Source of the DNA: Fimbriimonas sp.
GTDB taxonomy: Bacteria; Armatimonadota; Fimbriimonadia; Fimbriimonadales; Fimbriimonadaceae
Assembly (NCBI GenBank): GCA_029866005.1
Contig: JARXAE010000004.1
Span: 62,001-126,000, forward strand
DNA: 64,000 bases
Direction of reading: 5' to 3'
Shown: piece by piece, positions 36,317 through 44,013 of the stretch
Numbering within the stretch: position 1 is the stretch's first letter
Layout of the letters: each line of letters opens with the position of its first letter
Position numbers and translations under genes: made by a program
The notes under the pieces: generated by a model
What the model was told of the DNA's origin: nothing
What the model saw: only the letters and a program-made list of their open reading frames with translations
Database searches by the model: none

Positions 36317-37224
36317 TTTGAGTTCTCCAGAGTCTGCAGTTCACTTAGCAATGTTCGTTCGTGTTCCGAAAGGAGTTTGGGTACAGTGACCTTAATTCTG
36401 GCCATCAGATCCGTTCGTCCACCGGACATTCGAGAAATGCCTTGACCGGAGAGGCGAAACGCCTGTCCACTCTGAGTACCGGCCGGGATCTTCATTGAGA
36501 CGACGCCACGCAGAGTCGGGATCTTTATCTCACCTCCCAGGGCGGCGATGGTGTAGGACACCGGAACATCCGTTTCGAGATGTTCGCCAACCATGCGGAA
36601 CTTGTCGTTCCGCGCCCAACGAATCACAACGTAGAGATCGCCAGCACGGCCGTTCACTCCTGCGTGTCCTTTTGAAGGAACTCGTAACTTTTTCCCATCC
36701 GGAATTCCCGCTGGGATCTTTACTTCGACTTTCTTCGTGGTTGGTACCGTGGCAATGTCGCCCCTTGTACGCTGGGCATCCATCGTCTGGTATGTCAAGG
36801 TTCTGGAAGTGCCCGAGTCGATGTCTTCGAGAGTGATTTCAACTTCACGCTCAACATCTCGGGGTTGACCAACTTCAAAATCTTGGGTCCGAAAGCCACC
36901 TCCCCCATTCTGGGCACCAAAGAACTGTTCAAATATTGAACCAAAGCCACCCATCCCTCCGAAGTCGCCGCCACTAAAATCCGCACCGCCTGGATTGTTC
37001 TTTACGGCCTCCCAGTTCGATCCATACTGATCATAGAGTGCTTTCTTTTCTGGGTCGGACAGAACCTCGTAGGCCTCGCTGGCTTCTTTAAATCGAGTTT
37101 CAGCCGACTTGTCACCGGGGTTCACATCAGGGTGATACTTCCGTGCGAGTTTGCGGTATGCCGACTTGATGTCTTTCTCATCCGCCCCTCTTGGAATCCC
37201 TAGAACTTTATAGTAATCAGCCAT
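36313..37224 (-). CDS. cbpA: DnaJ-class molecular chaperone, CbpA type
   Basis: The 303-residue protein is a J-protein of the CbpA/DnaJ type B class. The J domain (residues 1-68) has the HPD tripeptide at 31-33, then comes a Gly/Phe-rich linker (about 80-120, [17 protein letters not shown]), then the C-terminal peptide-binding beta domains ([50 protein letters not shown]). There is no cysteine-rich zinc finger, so it is not canonical DnaJ. It recruits and stimulates DnaK. It is the first gene of the operon with hspR. Confidence 0.93.
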   Translation of the reverse strand: MADYYKVLGIPRGADEKDIKSAYRKLARKYHPDVNPGDKSAETRFKEASEAYEVLSDPEKKALYDQYGSNWEAVKNNPGGADFSGGDFGGMGGFGSIFEQFFGAQNGGGGFRTQDFEVGQPRDVEREVEITLEDIDSGTSRTLTYQTMDAQRTRGDIATVPTTKKVEVKIPAGIPDGKKLRVPSKGHAGVNGRAGDLYVVIRWARNDKFRMVGEHLETDVPVSYTIAALGGEIKIPTLRGVVSMKIPAGTQSGQAFRLSGQGISRMSGGRTDLMARIKVTVPKLLSEHERTLLSELQTLENSK

Positions 37225-37244
37225 GATTGCAATGCCTTCAATTA

Positions 37245-37265
37245 TATGAGTATATGACGCTCAAG
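37245..37265 (-). promoter_or_regulatory. HAIR-like HspR operator
   Basis: Read on the minus strand this is CTTGAGC-GTCATAT-ACTCATA. It matches the HspR inverted repeat CTTGAGT-N7-ACTCAAG at 11 of 14 arm positions with the exact 7-base spacer. It lies 20 bases upstream of the cbpA start. Binding of HspR here would close a feedback loop. The remainder of the 37225-37489 gap shows nothing else I can identify. Confidence 0.7.
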
Positions 37266-37489
37266 TCACTAGAGTCGTTGCGCAAAGTTCTCTAATCTTT
37301 CATGAACGCCAGCCAAGACAGAGTCAACTCACTTACCCCTTGGTGGCTGCGTCTGTACCAAGATTTTCGGGCAACGAGCAGCACCTTTGATGCCGTGCGG
37401 AAACGTGTTATGAGTAGGAGATCGGGTTGAGGAGCCAGAGGTTTATCCGCTCAACCTAGAGTTCTGAAGTTGTAGATTTTTAATCAGAT

Positions 37490-38383
37490 TTGAGACTAGA
37501 CCTGCCGATGATTATAGAGATCGTGGACATACAGCTCTTAGCTCTTAAGATTTCCCGCAGCGAGAACCTACCGGTTCTTCCTACTGTGGTGGTTCAAATC
37601 TTAAAGCTATACGAAGATCCGAACATTTCCGCGCGAAGCCTTGAGCACATCATTGAACAAGACCCGGCGATGTCGGCAAAGGTCTTGAGAGTTGCCGGAT
37701 CTTCGATGTACGGACTCCGTTCGGTCAACACGGTTAAACTGGCTCTGAGTGTGATGGGGATGAATACTCTCCGTTCGATTGCGATCTCGCTTGCCTATCA
37801 ACAAATCCTGAGTGGGAAAGGGCTGCGACCAGCTTTCGATCATCTAGCATTTTGGCGACACTCGTTGGCTGTTGGCATTGGTGCAAGGGGACTCATGCGA
37901 CATATCAACGTGGGGTTAGATGAGGAGATGTACGTCGCCGGCTTGATGCATGGTATCGGAATTCTCACGATGGATCGATTTGCCCAGCCCGAACTGATCA
38001 ATGCGGTGAGGGCGGCGAATATCAATCGGATTCCGCTTCGCCAGGCCGAGCTGACAATCAACGGTTTTGACCACTGCCAAGTCGGTGGAATCCTTGCGGA
38101 GAAATGGAAGTTGACGCCGATGATGACCAACGTGATTAAGTATTACGACAACCCTGAAGAGGATTTGGTTACCTATGAGACAACGATTGTTGCAGCTGCG
38201 GCCAACCATCTTGCATACCATTGTGGCTTTCCCGCAATGCCAGGTGTACCAGGGAATGAAAATGGACCAGCATATTTAGCAAGCCTGGGGCTTGAGCAGG
38301 ACAAGATTGACGCAATTTCAACACAGATAATGGTTGAGGTTGATGTAGCAGACGAAACCATGGGTTCTGCCCGAGCCGCGTGA
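37490..38383 (+). CDS. HDOD domain protein (upstream copy of a tandem duplicate)
   Basis: HDOD proteins are output domains of bacterial signal pathways, related to HD-GYP phosphodiesterases but without the HD dyad. This copy has SENLPVLPTVVVQILKLYEDPN, IIEQDPAMSAKVLRVA, LGVMHGIG-like GLMHGIGIL (Gly in place of the catalytic Asp) and DHCQVGGILAEKW. The open frame begins with a TTG at 37490; the ATG at 37508 and the GTG at 37523 are alternatives, the last giving exactly the 286-residue length of the paralogue. A second copy follows with 272 bases between. No receiver domain or GGDEF partner is adjacent. Confidence 0.85.
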   Translation: MRLDLPMIIEIVDIQLLALKISRSENLPVLPTVVVQILKLYEDPNISARSLEHIIEQDPAMSAKVLRVAGSSMYGLRSVNTVKLALSVMGMNTLRSIAISLAYQQILSGKGLRPAFDHLAFWRHSLAVGIGARGLMRHINVGLDEEMYVAGLMHGIGILTMDRFAQPELINAVRAANINRIPLRQAELTINGFDHCQVGGILAEKWKLTPMMTNVIKYYDNPEEDLVTYETTIVAAAANHLAYHCGFPAMPGVPGNENGPAYLASLGLEQDKIDAISTQIMVEVDVADETMGSARAA

Positions 38384-38570
38384 GCGCCGAGGTTCGCTTC
38401 TTACTTTGGCAGGACGAATAAATAAAATCTTGTCTTGTGATAAGCAGAAAAAGCGCGAGTATGAAGACCGTTCCGGCCGTCGGGAGTATGGTCGGCAGTT
38501 TGTAACTCACTCGTCTTCTCCAGTTACAAAGTTCAATGATCGCCAGCAGAATCTGTCCAATATTGAGCAT
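37503..38570. repeat. Tandem duplication, unit 1 (HDOD gene plus rseP tail)
   Basis: This unit is homologous over its length to 38636-39706. It covers the start of the HDOD gene, the whole gene, the intergenic GAGCGCC region, and the 3' end of an rseP copy on the minus strand. The left border lies near TGCCGA (37503-37508) and the right border near GAGCAT (38565-38570). Confidence 0.85.
38401..38570 (-). pseudogene. Truncated rseP 3' fragment
   Basis: Read on the minus strand this stretch translates to a relative of the RseP C-terminus: MLNIGQILLAIIELCNWRRRVSYKL then LALFLLITRQD, against MLDGGQILLAVIELFNRGKRLSYKL and LVLFLLITRQD in the intact gene at 39536-40654. It lacks all of the protease upstream of the LDG motif, and a 1-base deletion near the end shifts the frame past the normal stop. 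It is a leftover of the tandem duplication and cannot make an active protease. Confidence 0.88.
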
Positions 38571-38635
38571 CTTAACTCCAGAATGCTTTTGCTTGTCAGG
38601 AACTCGGCGTTCGGGCTCTTGTTCAATCATTAAAT

Positions 38636-39706
38636 TGCCGACTATTATAAGTAACTTTGGACCTACAACTCTTAACCCTCAAGATTTCTCGAAGTGAGAA
38701 TGTGCCGGTCCTCCCCACAGTAGTGGTTCAGATTCTCAGGCTGTTTGATGATCCAAATGTCTCGGCACGCAGTTTAGTGCGCATTATCGAGCAAGATGCC
38801 GGCATGTCCGCGAAGGTTTTGAGAGTCTCGGGATCACCAATGTACAGACTTCGCTCTGTCAATACGGTCGACCGGGCCATAAGCATTCTTGGAATGAGTA
38901 CGCTCAGATCGATTGCGATCTCTTTGGCTTACCAACAGATTCTGAATCGCAGGGGTCCGAAGCCTGCATTCGATCAGTTGGCGTTCTGGAGGAACTCACT
39001 GGCTGTTGGGATCGGAGCAAGGGAACTGATGCGCTCTGTCAACGCTGGGCTGGCTGAGGAAATGTACGTTGCCGGCCTGATGCACGGCGTCGGAATTCTT
39101 GCGTTGGATCGGTTTGCTCAGCCCGAACTAAGAAGAGCTATGAAGTCAGCCACTGTAAAGCGGATTCCTCTTCGTGAAGCTGAGATGATGGTGAACGGCT
39201 TTGACCACTGTCAGGTGGGCGGAATCCTTGCGGATAAATGGAATCTTTCTCCGATCGTCGGCAATATCATCAAGTATTACGACACTCCAGACGCGGATAC
39301 CGAAACTCATCAATCGACTCTGGTGGCGGCTGCAGCGAGTTATCTGGCGTACCATTGCGGTTTCCCCCTCGTGCCTGGGCTACCTGGATCAGAGGACGGC
39401 CTTGAACACCTATCAAAACTTGAGCTTGGGCAGGACAAAATTGATTTTGTCGCAACCAAAATCATGGCTGAAGTTGACGCAGCGGACGAAGCCATGGGTT
39501 CCGCCCGAGCCGCTTGAGCGCCCGGGGTTCGCCTCTCACTTTGGTAGGACAAACCGAATGATATCCTGTCTTGTGATGAGCAAGAAGAGCACGAGCATGA
39601 ACGCCATTCCGGCTGTGAGGAATGTGGTCTGCAGCTTGTAGCTCAGCCGTTTACCTCGGTTGAACAGCTCAATTACCGCCAACAGGATCTGGCCGCCGTC
39701 GAGCAT
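38636..39706. repeat. Tandem duplication, unit 2 (HDOD gene plus rseP tail)
   Basis: The downstream unit matches 37503-38570. Its right end lies inside the intact rseP, at GAGCAT 39701-39706, which indicates that this unit has the original rseP context and the other is the inserted copy. Confidence 0.85.
38657..39517 (+). CDS. HDOD domain protein (downstream copy of a tandem duplicate)
   Basis: The TTG at 38657 starts a 286-residue HDOD protein that aligns to the upstream copy without gaps and with most residues identical (SENVPVLPTVVVQILRLFDDPN, GLMHGVGILALDRFAQPEL, DHCQVGGILADKW, same EVDAADEAMGSARAA end). The motif GLMHGVG again lacks the HD Asp. Both copies stay open and have diverged mainly at residues facing outward, so both may be functional. 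It is convergent with rseP, whose stop is 18 bases away. Confidence 0.85.
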   Translation: MDLQLLTLKISRSENVPVLPTVVVQILRLFDDPNVSARSLVRIIEQDAGMSAKVLRVSGSPMYRLRSVNTVDRAISILGMSTLRSIAISLAYQQILNRRGPKPAFDQLAFWRNSLAVGIGARELMRSVNAGLAEEMYVAGLMHGVGILALDRFAQPELRRAMKSATVKRIPLREAEMMVNGFDHCQVGGILADKWNLSPIVGNIIKYYDTPDADTETHQSTLVAAAASYLAYHCGFPLVPGLPGSEDGLEHLSKLELGQDKIDFVATKIMAEVDAADEAMGSARAA

Positions 39707-40654
39707 TCCGATTGGGAGAAGATTGGTGATGCCCAGCGAGATTGAGATCATTCCGCAGATCGTCAGAACGCTGGATAGACCAGCTTCGACTGCCTTGTTG
39801 GTGACCGCCGCCATTCCGACAACCCCCGTCGTTTCTTCAATGATTTTCGCGGGTTGGGTCAATCGATACAGAAGTCGTTGAACGGAGATGATCGGAATCT
39901 CAACCGCTGTGCTAAATGCTTCTCCAATCGGCATTCGCACTTTTTCAGCGCCGAACACGATTCCTAGCATGGGCACCTTCGCCTTTTGCCCTGTAGGGAG
40001 GCCATCACTGTCGAGCAAATCCTGGGGCTCGTCGCTGAGTCTGGTTTTGATGGTGAACTGCAAAGGCGTTCCTAAGCGATCGACTTCGAGGCTGACTGTG
40101 CCACCGGTTGACTTCCGGATTGCCATGGTCGCGGAGAATGGTTCGGTTGTTGGCTCGCCGTTTACCTTAAGAATTCGGTCACCAGGCTTGATTCCAGCTT
40201 CTACTGCCGGATACTTGAGCTTGAGTTGCTCAACCATGTTCGAGGGCTTATCAATTCCAAAGGACGCGACGGTCAAAAAGATCACCAGTACACCGAAGAC
40301 AATGCTGAATAGGGGGCCGGCAAAGAGAACGGCGATTCGTTGAATTGGAGGCTTGCTGTAGAAACCGTGGATGATTTTGGTTTCGCTTCCATCCGGCTGC
40401 GGCTCCATTCCCTCGATTTTGACAAACCCTCCTAAAGGCACCGATCGGACGTTGAAGTCTGTTGTGACCCTATCATCATTGGGCATTGTGGTGAGCTTTC
40501 GCCTCCAAGTTTTCATCTTGGGTCCAAAACCAATCGAGAACTCCGAAACCGCCATTTTGAAATAGCGCGCGGCGAGGTAGTGTCCCCATTCATGCACCGC
40601 GACGAGAATCGCGAACATGACGATAAAAGTGATGATGGAGAGGATGATGGTCAT
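39536..40654 (-). CDS. rseP: RIP metalloprotease RseP (site-2 protease)
   Basis: RseP cleaves membrane-embedded anti-sigma factors and other substrates. The 372-residue protein shows the zinc site H21-E22-x-x-H25 (HEWGH) in the first membrane helix, a PDZ domain at about 120-210 (PAVEAGIKPGDRILKVNGEP), and the second zinc-binding region NLLPIGMLDGGQ in a later membrane helix. The last 60 residues form a membrane segment with LVLFLLITRQD, the part that is duplicated as a fragment at 38401-38570. The start overlaps the end of dxr by 4 bases, so the two are cotranscribed, as in many bacteria. Confidence 0.95.
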   Translation of the reverse strand: MTIILSIITFIVMFAILVAVHEWGHYLAARYFKMAVSEFSIGFGPKMKTWRRKLTTMPNDDRVTTDFNVRSVPLGGFVKIEGMEPQPDGSETKIIHGFYSKPPIQRIAVLFAGPLFSIVFGVLVIFLTVASFGIDKPSNMVEQLKLKYPAVEAGIKPGDRILKVNGEPTTEPFSATMAIRKSTGGTVSLEVDRLGTPLQFTIKTRLSDEPQDLLDSDGLPTGQKAKVPMLGIVFGAEKVRMPIGEAFSTAVEIPIISVQRLLYRLTQPAKIIEETTGVVGMAAVTNKAVEAGLSSVLTICGMISISLGITNLLPIGMLDGGQILLAVIELFNRGKRLSYKLQTTFLTAGMAFMLVLFLLITRQDIIRFVLPK

Positions 40655-41745
40655 GAGTTCAGTCGATTGCTAATAAATCGTCGGGCGAAGGTATCCGCTT
40701 CCAATATATCTTCTAACGTCGCGGGCACGCTCTGATGTTCCTGCATTGCGGCTTCAACGTGGTCTGCGATTTGGAGGAATCCACACTTTCCGTCGAGGAA
40801 GGCGGCAACGACGGCTTCATTAGCGGCATTCATTGCTGCGGGCATCGTGCCTCCGATGCGGGCGGCCTCGCGGGCGAGTGCGAGAGAGCGGAAGGTGTCT
40901 TCATCAGGTTTTTCGAAAGTGAGCTGGGGTGAGTCGGTCGGATCCCAGTTTTTGAGGTCGTTGGCCGGACGCTCAGGATAGAGAAGTGCGTAGGCGATGG
41001 GGAGCCTCATGTTGGGCCAACCGAGCTGACCAAGAACGGAGCCGTCGGTGAACTTGACCATGCTGTGAATGATCGATTGCGGGTGAACGCACACCTTGAC
41101 CTGATCGATACCGACTCCGAAGAGCCATTTTGCCTCGATCATTTCGAGTCCCTTATTCATGAGGGTCGCGGAGTCAATCGTAATCTTGCCACCCATATTC
41201 CAAGTGGGGTGATTGAGGGCCTGCTCAACGGTGATGTTCTGTAGCTCTTCACGCGTACGACCACGGAACGGTCCACCGCTGGCGGTGAGAATGAGTTCGC
41301 TAACCTGATCCGGGCGATAGCCTTGGAGGCATTGGAAGATCGCACTGTGTTCGCTGTCGATTGGCGTCATCGTCACACCGTGCTTGTGGCAAAGTGGCAT
41401 GACGATTTCGCCGGCGGCGACGAGGACCTCTTTGGAGGCGAGGGCAATCTGCTTGCCCGCCTTAATCGCTTCAAAGGTGGGCAAGAGGCCAATCACTCCC
41501 GCGACGCTGACGACAACGACATCAGCTTCCGGAAGAGTGGCAAGACGGACCAAGGCATCCATACCATCGCGTTCGTAGAGAACCGTTTCGGTAACTCCGA
41601 AAGAAGCCGCTTGCTCGGACAGAAGGGAAGAATTACGGGCGGCCGCCAGACCAACGACTTTGAGCTCGCTGGGGAACTGGCGGATGATGTCGAGGGTTTG
41701 GGTGCCGATACTGCCGGTAGAACCTAAGACAACAACACGCTTCAT
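40651..41745 (-). CDS. dxr: 1-deoxy-D-xylulose 5-phosphate reductoisomerase
   Basis: Dxr makes methylerythritol 4-phosphate in the non-mevalonate isoprenoid pathway. The 364 residues begin with the NADPH-binding VVLGSTGSIGTQTLDIIRQF, and then VVVVSVAGVIGLLPTFEAIKAGKQIALASKEVLVAAG and PIDSEHSAIFQCLQG (metal and substrate binding), ILTASGGPFRGRT and TWNMGGKITIDSATLMNKGLEMIEAKWLF. It is the upstream partner of rseP and is divergent from rpmB. The length is slightly below that of E. coli Dxr because of a shortened C-terminus. Confidence 0.96.
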   Translation of the reverse strand: MKRVVVLGSTGSIGTQTLDIIRQFPSELKVVGLAAARNSSLLSEQAASFGVTETVLYERDGMDALVRLATLPEADVVVVSVAGVIGLLPTFEAIKAGKQIALASKEVLVAAGEIVMPLCHKHGVTMTPIDSEHSAIFQCLQGYRPDQVSELILTASGGPFRGRTREELQNITVEQALNHPTWNMGGKITIDSATLMNKGLEMIEAKWLFGVGIDQVKVCVHPQSIIHSMVKFTDGSVLGQLGWPNMRLPIAYALLYPERPANDLKNWDPTDSPQLTFEKPDEDTFRSLALAREAARIGGTMPAAMNAANEAVVAAFLDGKCGFLQIADHVEAAMQEHQSVPATLEDILEADTFARRFISNRLNS

Positions 41746-41764
41746 TCGAATTGATTGTGACAGG

Positions 41765-41794
41765 TTTACATAGACCTGGTTGCTCAGGTATATT
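41765..41794 (+). promoter_or_regulatory. Probable promoter of rpmB
   Basis: TTTACA (41765-41770) and TATATT (41789-41794) are spaced by 18 bases, a good sigma-70-type match. The rpmB ATG lies 38 bases downstream with an AAAGGA site before it. Confidence 0.6.
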
Positions 41795-41832
41795 CTCTAT
41801 TCGCGTCTTTGTGACGCCAAAGGATTTGAGCA

Positions 41833-42105
41833 ATGGCCAAGATTTGTCAGGTAAGCGGTAAGAAAGGAAACACGACTGCGAAATTTATCCGCAATACTCA
41901 CTCGCAGGGTTGGAAGTATAAGGCACCGCACAAGCAGCGCACCCAGCACCCAAACCTTCAGGTTGTGCACCTGAAGAATGGTGGAAGCATGGTTAAGCTC
42001 GTGGTTGCAACCGACGTGCTGAAATCGCCAATGTTTGCTGAAGTCGCATGCGGCCTCAAGCCAATTCCAAAGGCTTGGCTCAAGAAGCCTTCCTACAACG
42101 TCTAA
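41833..42105 (+). CDS. rpmB: 50S ribosomal protein L28
   Basis: The 90-residue protein matches L28: MAKICQVSGKKGNTT in the place of the family MARVCEVTGKR, and QRTQHPNLQVVHLKNGG. The C-terminal half extends with KLVVATDVLKSPMFAEVACG. The two Cys are not arranged in the CxxC pair of zinc-bearing L28, so it is the zinc-free form. An AAAGGA ribosome binding site lies 7 bases before the ATG. The gene stands alone with its own promoter and terminator. Confidence 0.9.
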   Translation: MAKICQVSGKKGNTTAKFIRNTHSQGWKYKAPHKQRTQHPNLQVVHLKNGGSMVKLVVATDVLKSPMFAEVACGLKPIPKAWLKKPSYNV

Positions 42106-42126
42106 GAACAGACATTCATAAACAAG

Positions 42127-42163
42127 AACGAGCAGGGCGCCATTGCCTCTGCTCGTTTTTTGT
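42127..42163 (+). terminator. Intrinsic terminator of rpmB
   Basis: AACGAGCAG (42127-42135) pairs with CTGCTCGTT (42149-42157) and a T run follows. A second G/C-rich hairpin (GCCCCC 42167-42172, GGGGGC 42186-42191) comes just after it. Confidence 0.88.
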
Positions 42164-42240
42164 TCTGCCCCCCTCTTGAGGAGAAGGGGGCGGTCGTTCG
42201 CAATTCCTACCTACTTGCCAATCCCAAAGGTTTGAAGTAG

Positions 42241-42420
42241 TTAGGCGCTGATATCCAGGGTTCCGCCCTTGCCGTTTCCGCTCTTGCCAATGGGCTGCGT
42301 TCCCGCAGTCGGCGGCTTCGAACCAATCGGCTGAGTCCCGGCTTCTGGAGGAGGGGTCGAACCAATTGGCTGGCTGGCTCCCCGTGTTGTATAGAGGCTC
42401 GTGCTACTCGTTACCTTCAC
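42241..42420 (-). CDS. Small hypothetical QPIG-repeat peptide
   Basis: I propose a 59-residue peptide starting at the GTG at 42420, with AAGGA 11 bases upstream. The frame stays open further upstream, but that part lies antisense to the purF start. The peptide has three QPIG repeats (ASQPIGSTPP, GTQPIGSKPP, GTQPIGKSGN) and a Gly-rich end GKGGTLDISA. The repeats differ mostly at third codon positions (CAA/CAG, CCA/CCG/CCC, GGT/GGC), which suggests selection on the protein. No family is known and no signal peptide is seen. Confidence 0.45.
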   Translation of the reverse strand: MKVTSSTSLYTTRGASQPIGSTPPPEAGTQPIGSKPPTAGTQPIGKSGNGKGGTLDISA

Positions 42421-42466
42421 GCTTACCAAATTCCTTACTACAAGGTAAGCACTCCTAGTAAGCGTG
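42418..42466 (-). promoter_or_regulatory. Inverted repeats around the start of the QPIG gene
   Basis: On the minus strand the GTG start lies in GGTAAGCGTG (42418-42427 complement). This can pair with either GCTTACC (complement of 42444-42450) or CACGCTTAC (complement of 42458-42466). The two pairings exclude each other, as in attenuators or RNA switches. Confidence 0.4.
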
Positions 42467-42528
42467 TCAGAAAACTGTTCTTCCAGACAATGCCGGTAAT
42501 CTTCTTGTCTCCGGTAACATCTAGGTCC

Positions 42529-44010
42529 ATGCCGAATCCCCACTATAATCTCCATCTCGACGGTGAGACCATCAAAGAAGAGTGTGGGGTGATTGGGGTG
42601 TACCTGCCGGGTGAGGATGTGGCGAGCACTTGCTTCTTCGGTCTGTTTGCACTCCAGCATCGGGGGCAGGAATCGGCGGGGATGGCGGTTTCGGATGGTT
42701 CCAAGGTGCGGATGCACAAAGGCATGGGGTTGGTCAACCAAGTTTTTGGGGCAGAGACTCTCGCGACGCTTCCCGGTGAGATGGCGGTAGGCCATACACG
42801 CTACTCAACAACCGGCGCGAGTGCCCTTCGAAATGCTCAGCCTATCTTCTGCCAAACCCAGATCGGCGAGGTTGCGGTTGCCCACAACGGAAACCTGATT
42901 AATGCCGTCCAGCTCCGCACTGAGCTTGAGGCAGATGGGGAAGTTTTTGGTTCCACTTCCGATACGGAAGTGATGGCTCGGATCATCGTACGTAACCTCC
43001 GAAATGGCGTAGAAGAGGCGGTTCGTGAGGTGATGCGGCTCTGTAAAGGCGCCTTCTCCGTGGTGGTGCAAACTCCGACCACAATCGTTGGTTTCCGTGA
43101 TCCTTACGGAATCCGTCCCTTGTCGGTCGGACGGTTGGGCGAAAACGGTCACATGATGGCCTCAGAAAGTTGTGCATTTGGTCCCATCGGCGGAGTTGTT
43201 GAGCGCGAGCTCAAACCGGGCGAGATCGCCGTCATCGACCACAATGGGCTCCGAATTGTCCAAGGTATCGAATCTCCAAAGGAGGCGATGTGCCTTTTCG
43301 AGTTCATTTACTTCGCTCGGCCCGACTCGCGAATGTTTGGCACGGGGCTTTACTCCGCCCGGGTACGGATGGGCGAGCGACTCAACGAGGAACATCCGGT
43401 AGACGCAGACATTATTGTCCCGGTTCCCGATAGTGGAATCCCGGCTGCTCTCGGCTTCAGTAAGGCATGCGGAATCCCTTTCCGAGAAGGCATGATGAAG
43501 AGTCGATACATTCATCGAACTTTCATCCAACCCGATCAGCGTATGCGCGAGATTGGAGTGCGTATGAAGCTCACTCCTCTTGAGGATCACATTCGGGGCA
43601 AGAGAGTTGTGTTGGTGGATGACTCTATTGTTCGGGGAACCACAACCAAGCAGATCGTCAAGATGATGTTCGACTCGGGAGCGACCGAGGTCCACGTTCG
43701 AATCACCGCTCCTCCGATCAAGCATCCCTGTTTCTACGGCATCGACATGGCGAGCAAGAACGAGCTTGCGGCGGCAGTCATGACGCTAGAAGAGTTGACC
43801 GCGCACATCGGGGCAACCTCCCTCGGGTTCTTGAGCGTGGATGGGGCGAGGTTAGCTGTCAACGATTCCACCGAAGGTTTTTGCACTGCCTGCTTCACGG
43901 GGGAGTACCCGCTGGAGATTCCGGATGGTCTTCAGAAGAACGCCTTCGGTGACCCTGTCGGAGAGCTTGAGACAGTGTCATCTGGTCAAGGCGTTCTGAT
44001 ATCCGAATAG
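42529..44010 (+). CDS. purF: Amidophosphoribosyltransferase
   Basis: PurF commits PRPP to purine synthesis by transferring glutamine amide nitrogen. The ATG at 42529 gives 493 residues with an 18-residue propeptide; cleavage would expose the catalytic Cys19 (EECGVIGVY). The frame is open further upstream, but the homologous start fits here. The glutaminase domain (TRYSTTGASALRNAQPI, AHNGNLINA) is followed by the phosphoribosyltransferase loop VVLVDDSIVRGTT. Four cysteines at the FeS positions (EAMCLFEF, HPCFYG, FCTACF) indicate the iron-sulfur, B. subtilis-like form. It is followed by a phosphoglycerate-mutase-like gene. Confidence 0.96.
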   Translation: MPNPHYNLHLDGETIKEECGVIGVYLPGEDVASTCFFGLFALQHRGQESAGMAVSDGSKVRMHKGMGLVNQVFGAETLATLPGEMAVGHTRYSTTGASALRNAQPIFCQTQIGEVAVAHNGNLINAVQLRTELEADGEVFGSTSDTEVMARIIVRNLRNGVEEAVREVMRLCKGAFSVVVQTPTTIVGFRDPYGIRPLSVGRLGENGHMMASESCAFGPIGGVVERELKPGEIAVIDHNGLRIVQGIESPKEAMCLFEFIYFARPDSRMFGTGLYSARVRMGERLNEEHPVDADIIVPVPDSGIPAALGFSKACGIPFREGMMKSRYIHRTFIQPDQRMREIGVRMKLTPLEDHIRGKRVVLVDDSIVRGTTTKQIVKMMFDSGATEVHVRITAPPIKHPCFYGIDMASKNELAAAVMTLEELTAHIGATSLGFLSVDGARLAVNDSTEGFCTACFTGEYPLEIPDGLQKNAFGDPVGELETVSSGQGVLISE

Positions 44011-44013
44011 AAA

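Noticed and set aside
42421-42795. Longer minus-strand frame continuing the QPIG peptide into purF
   Set aside because: This part is the antisense of the purF start and codes for low-complexity residues without repeats.
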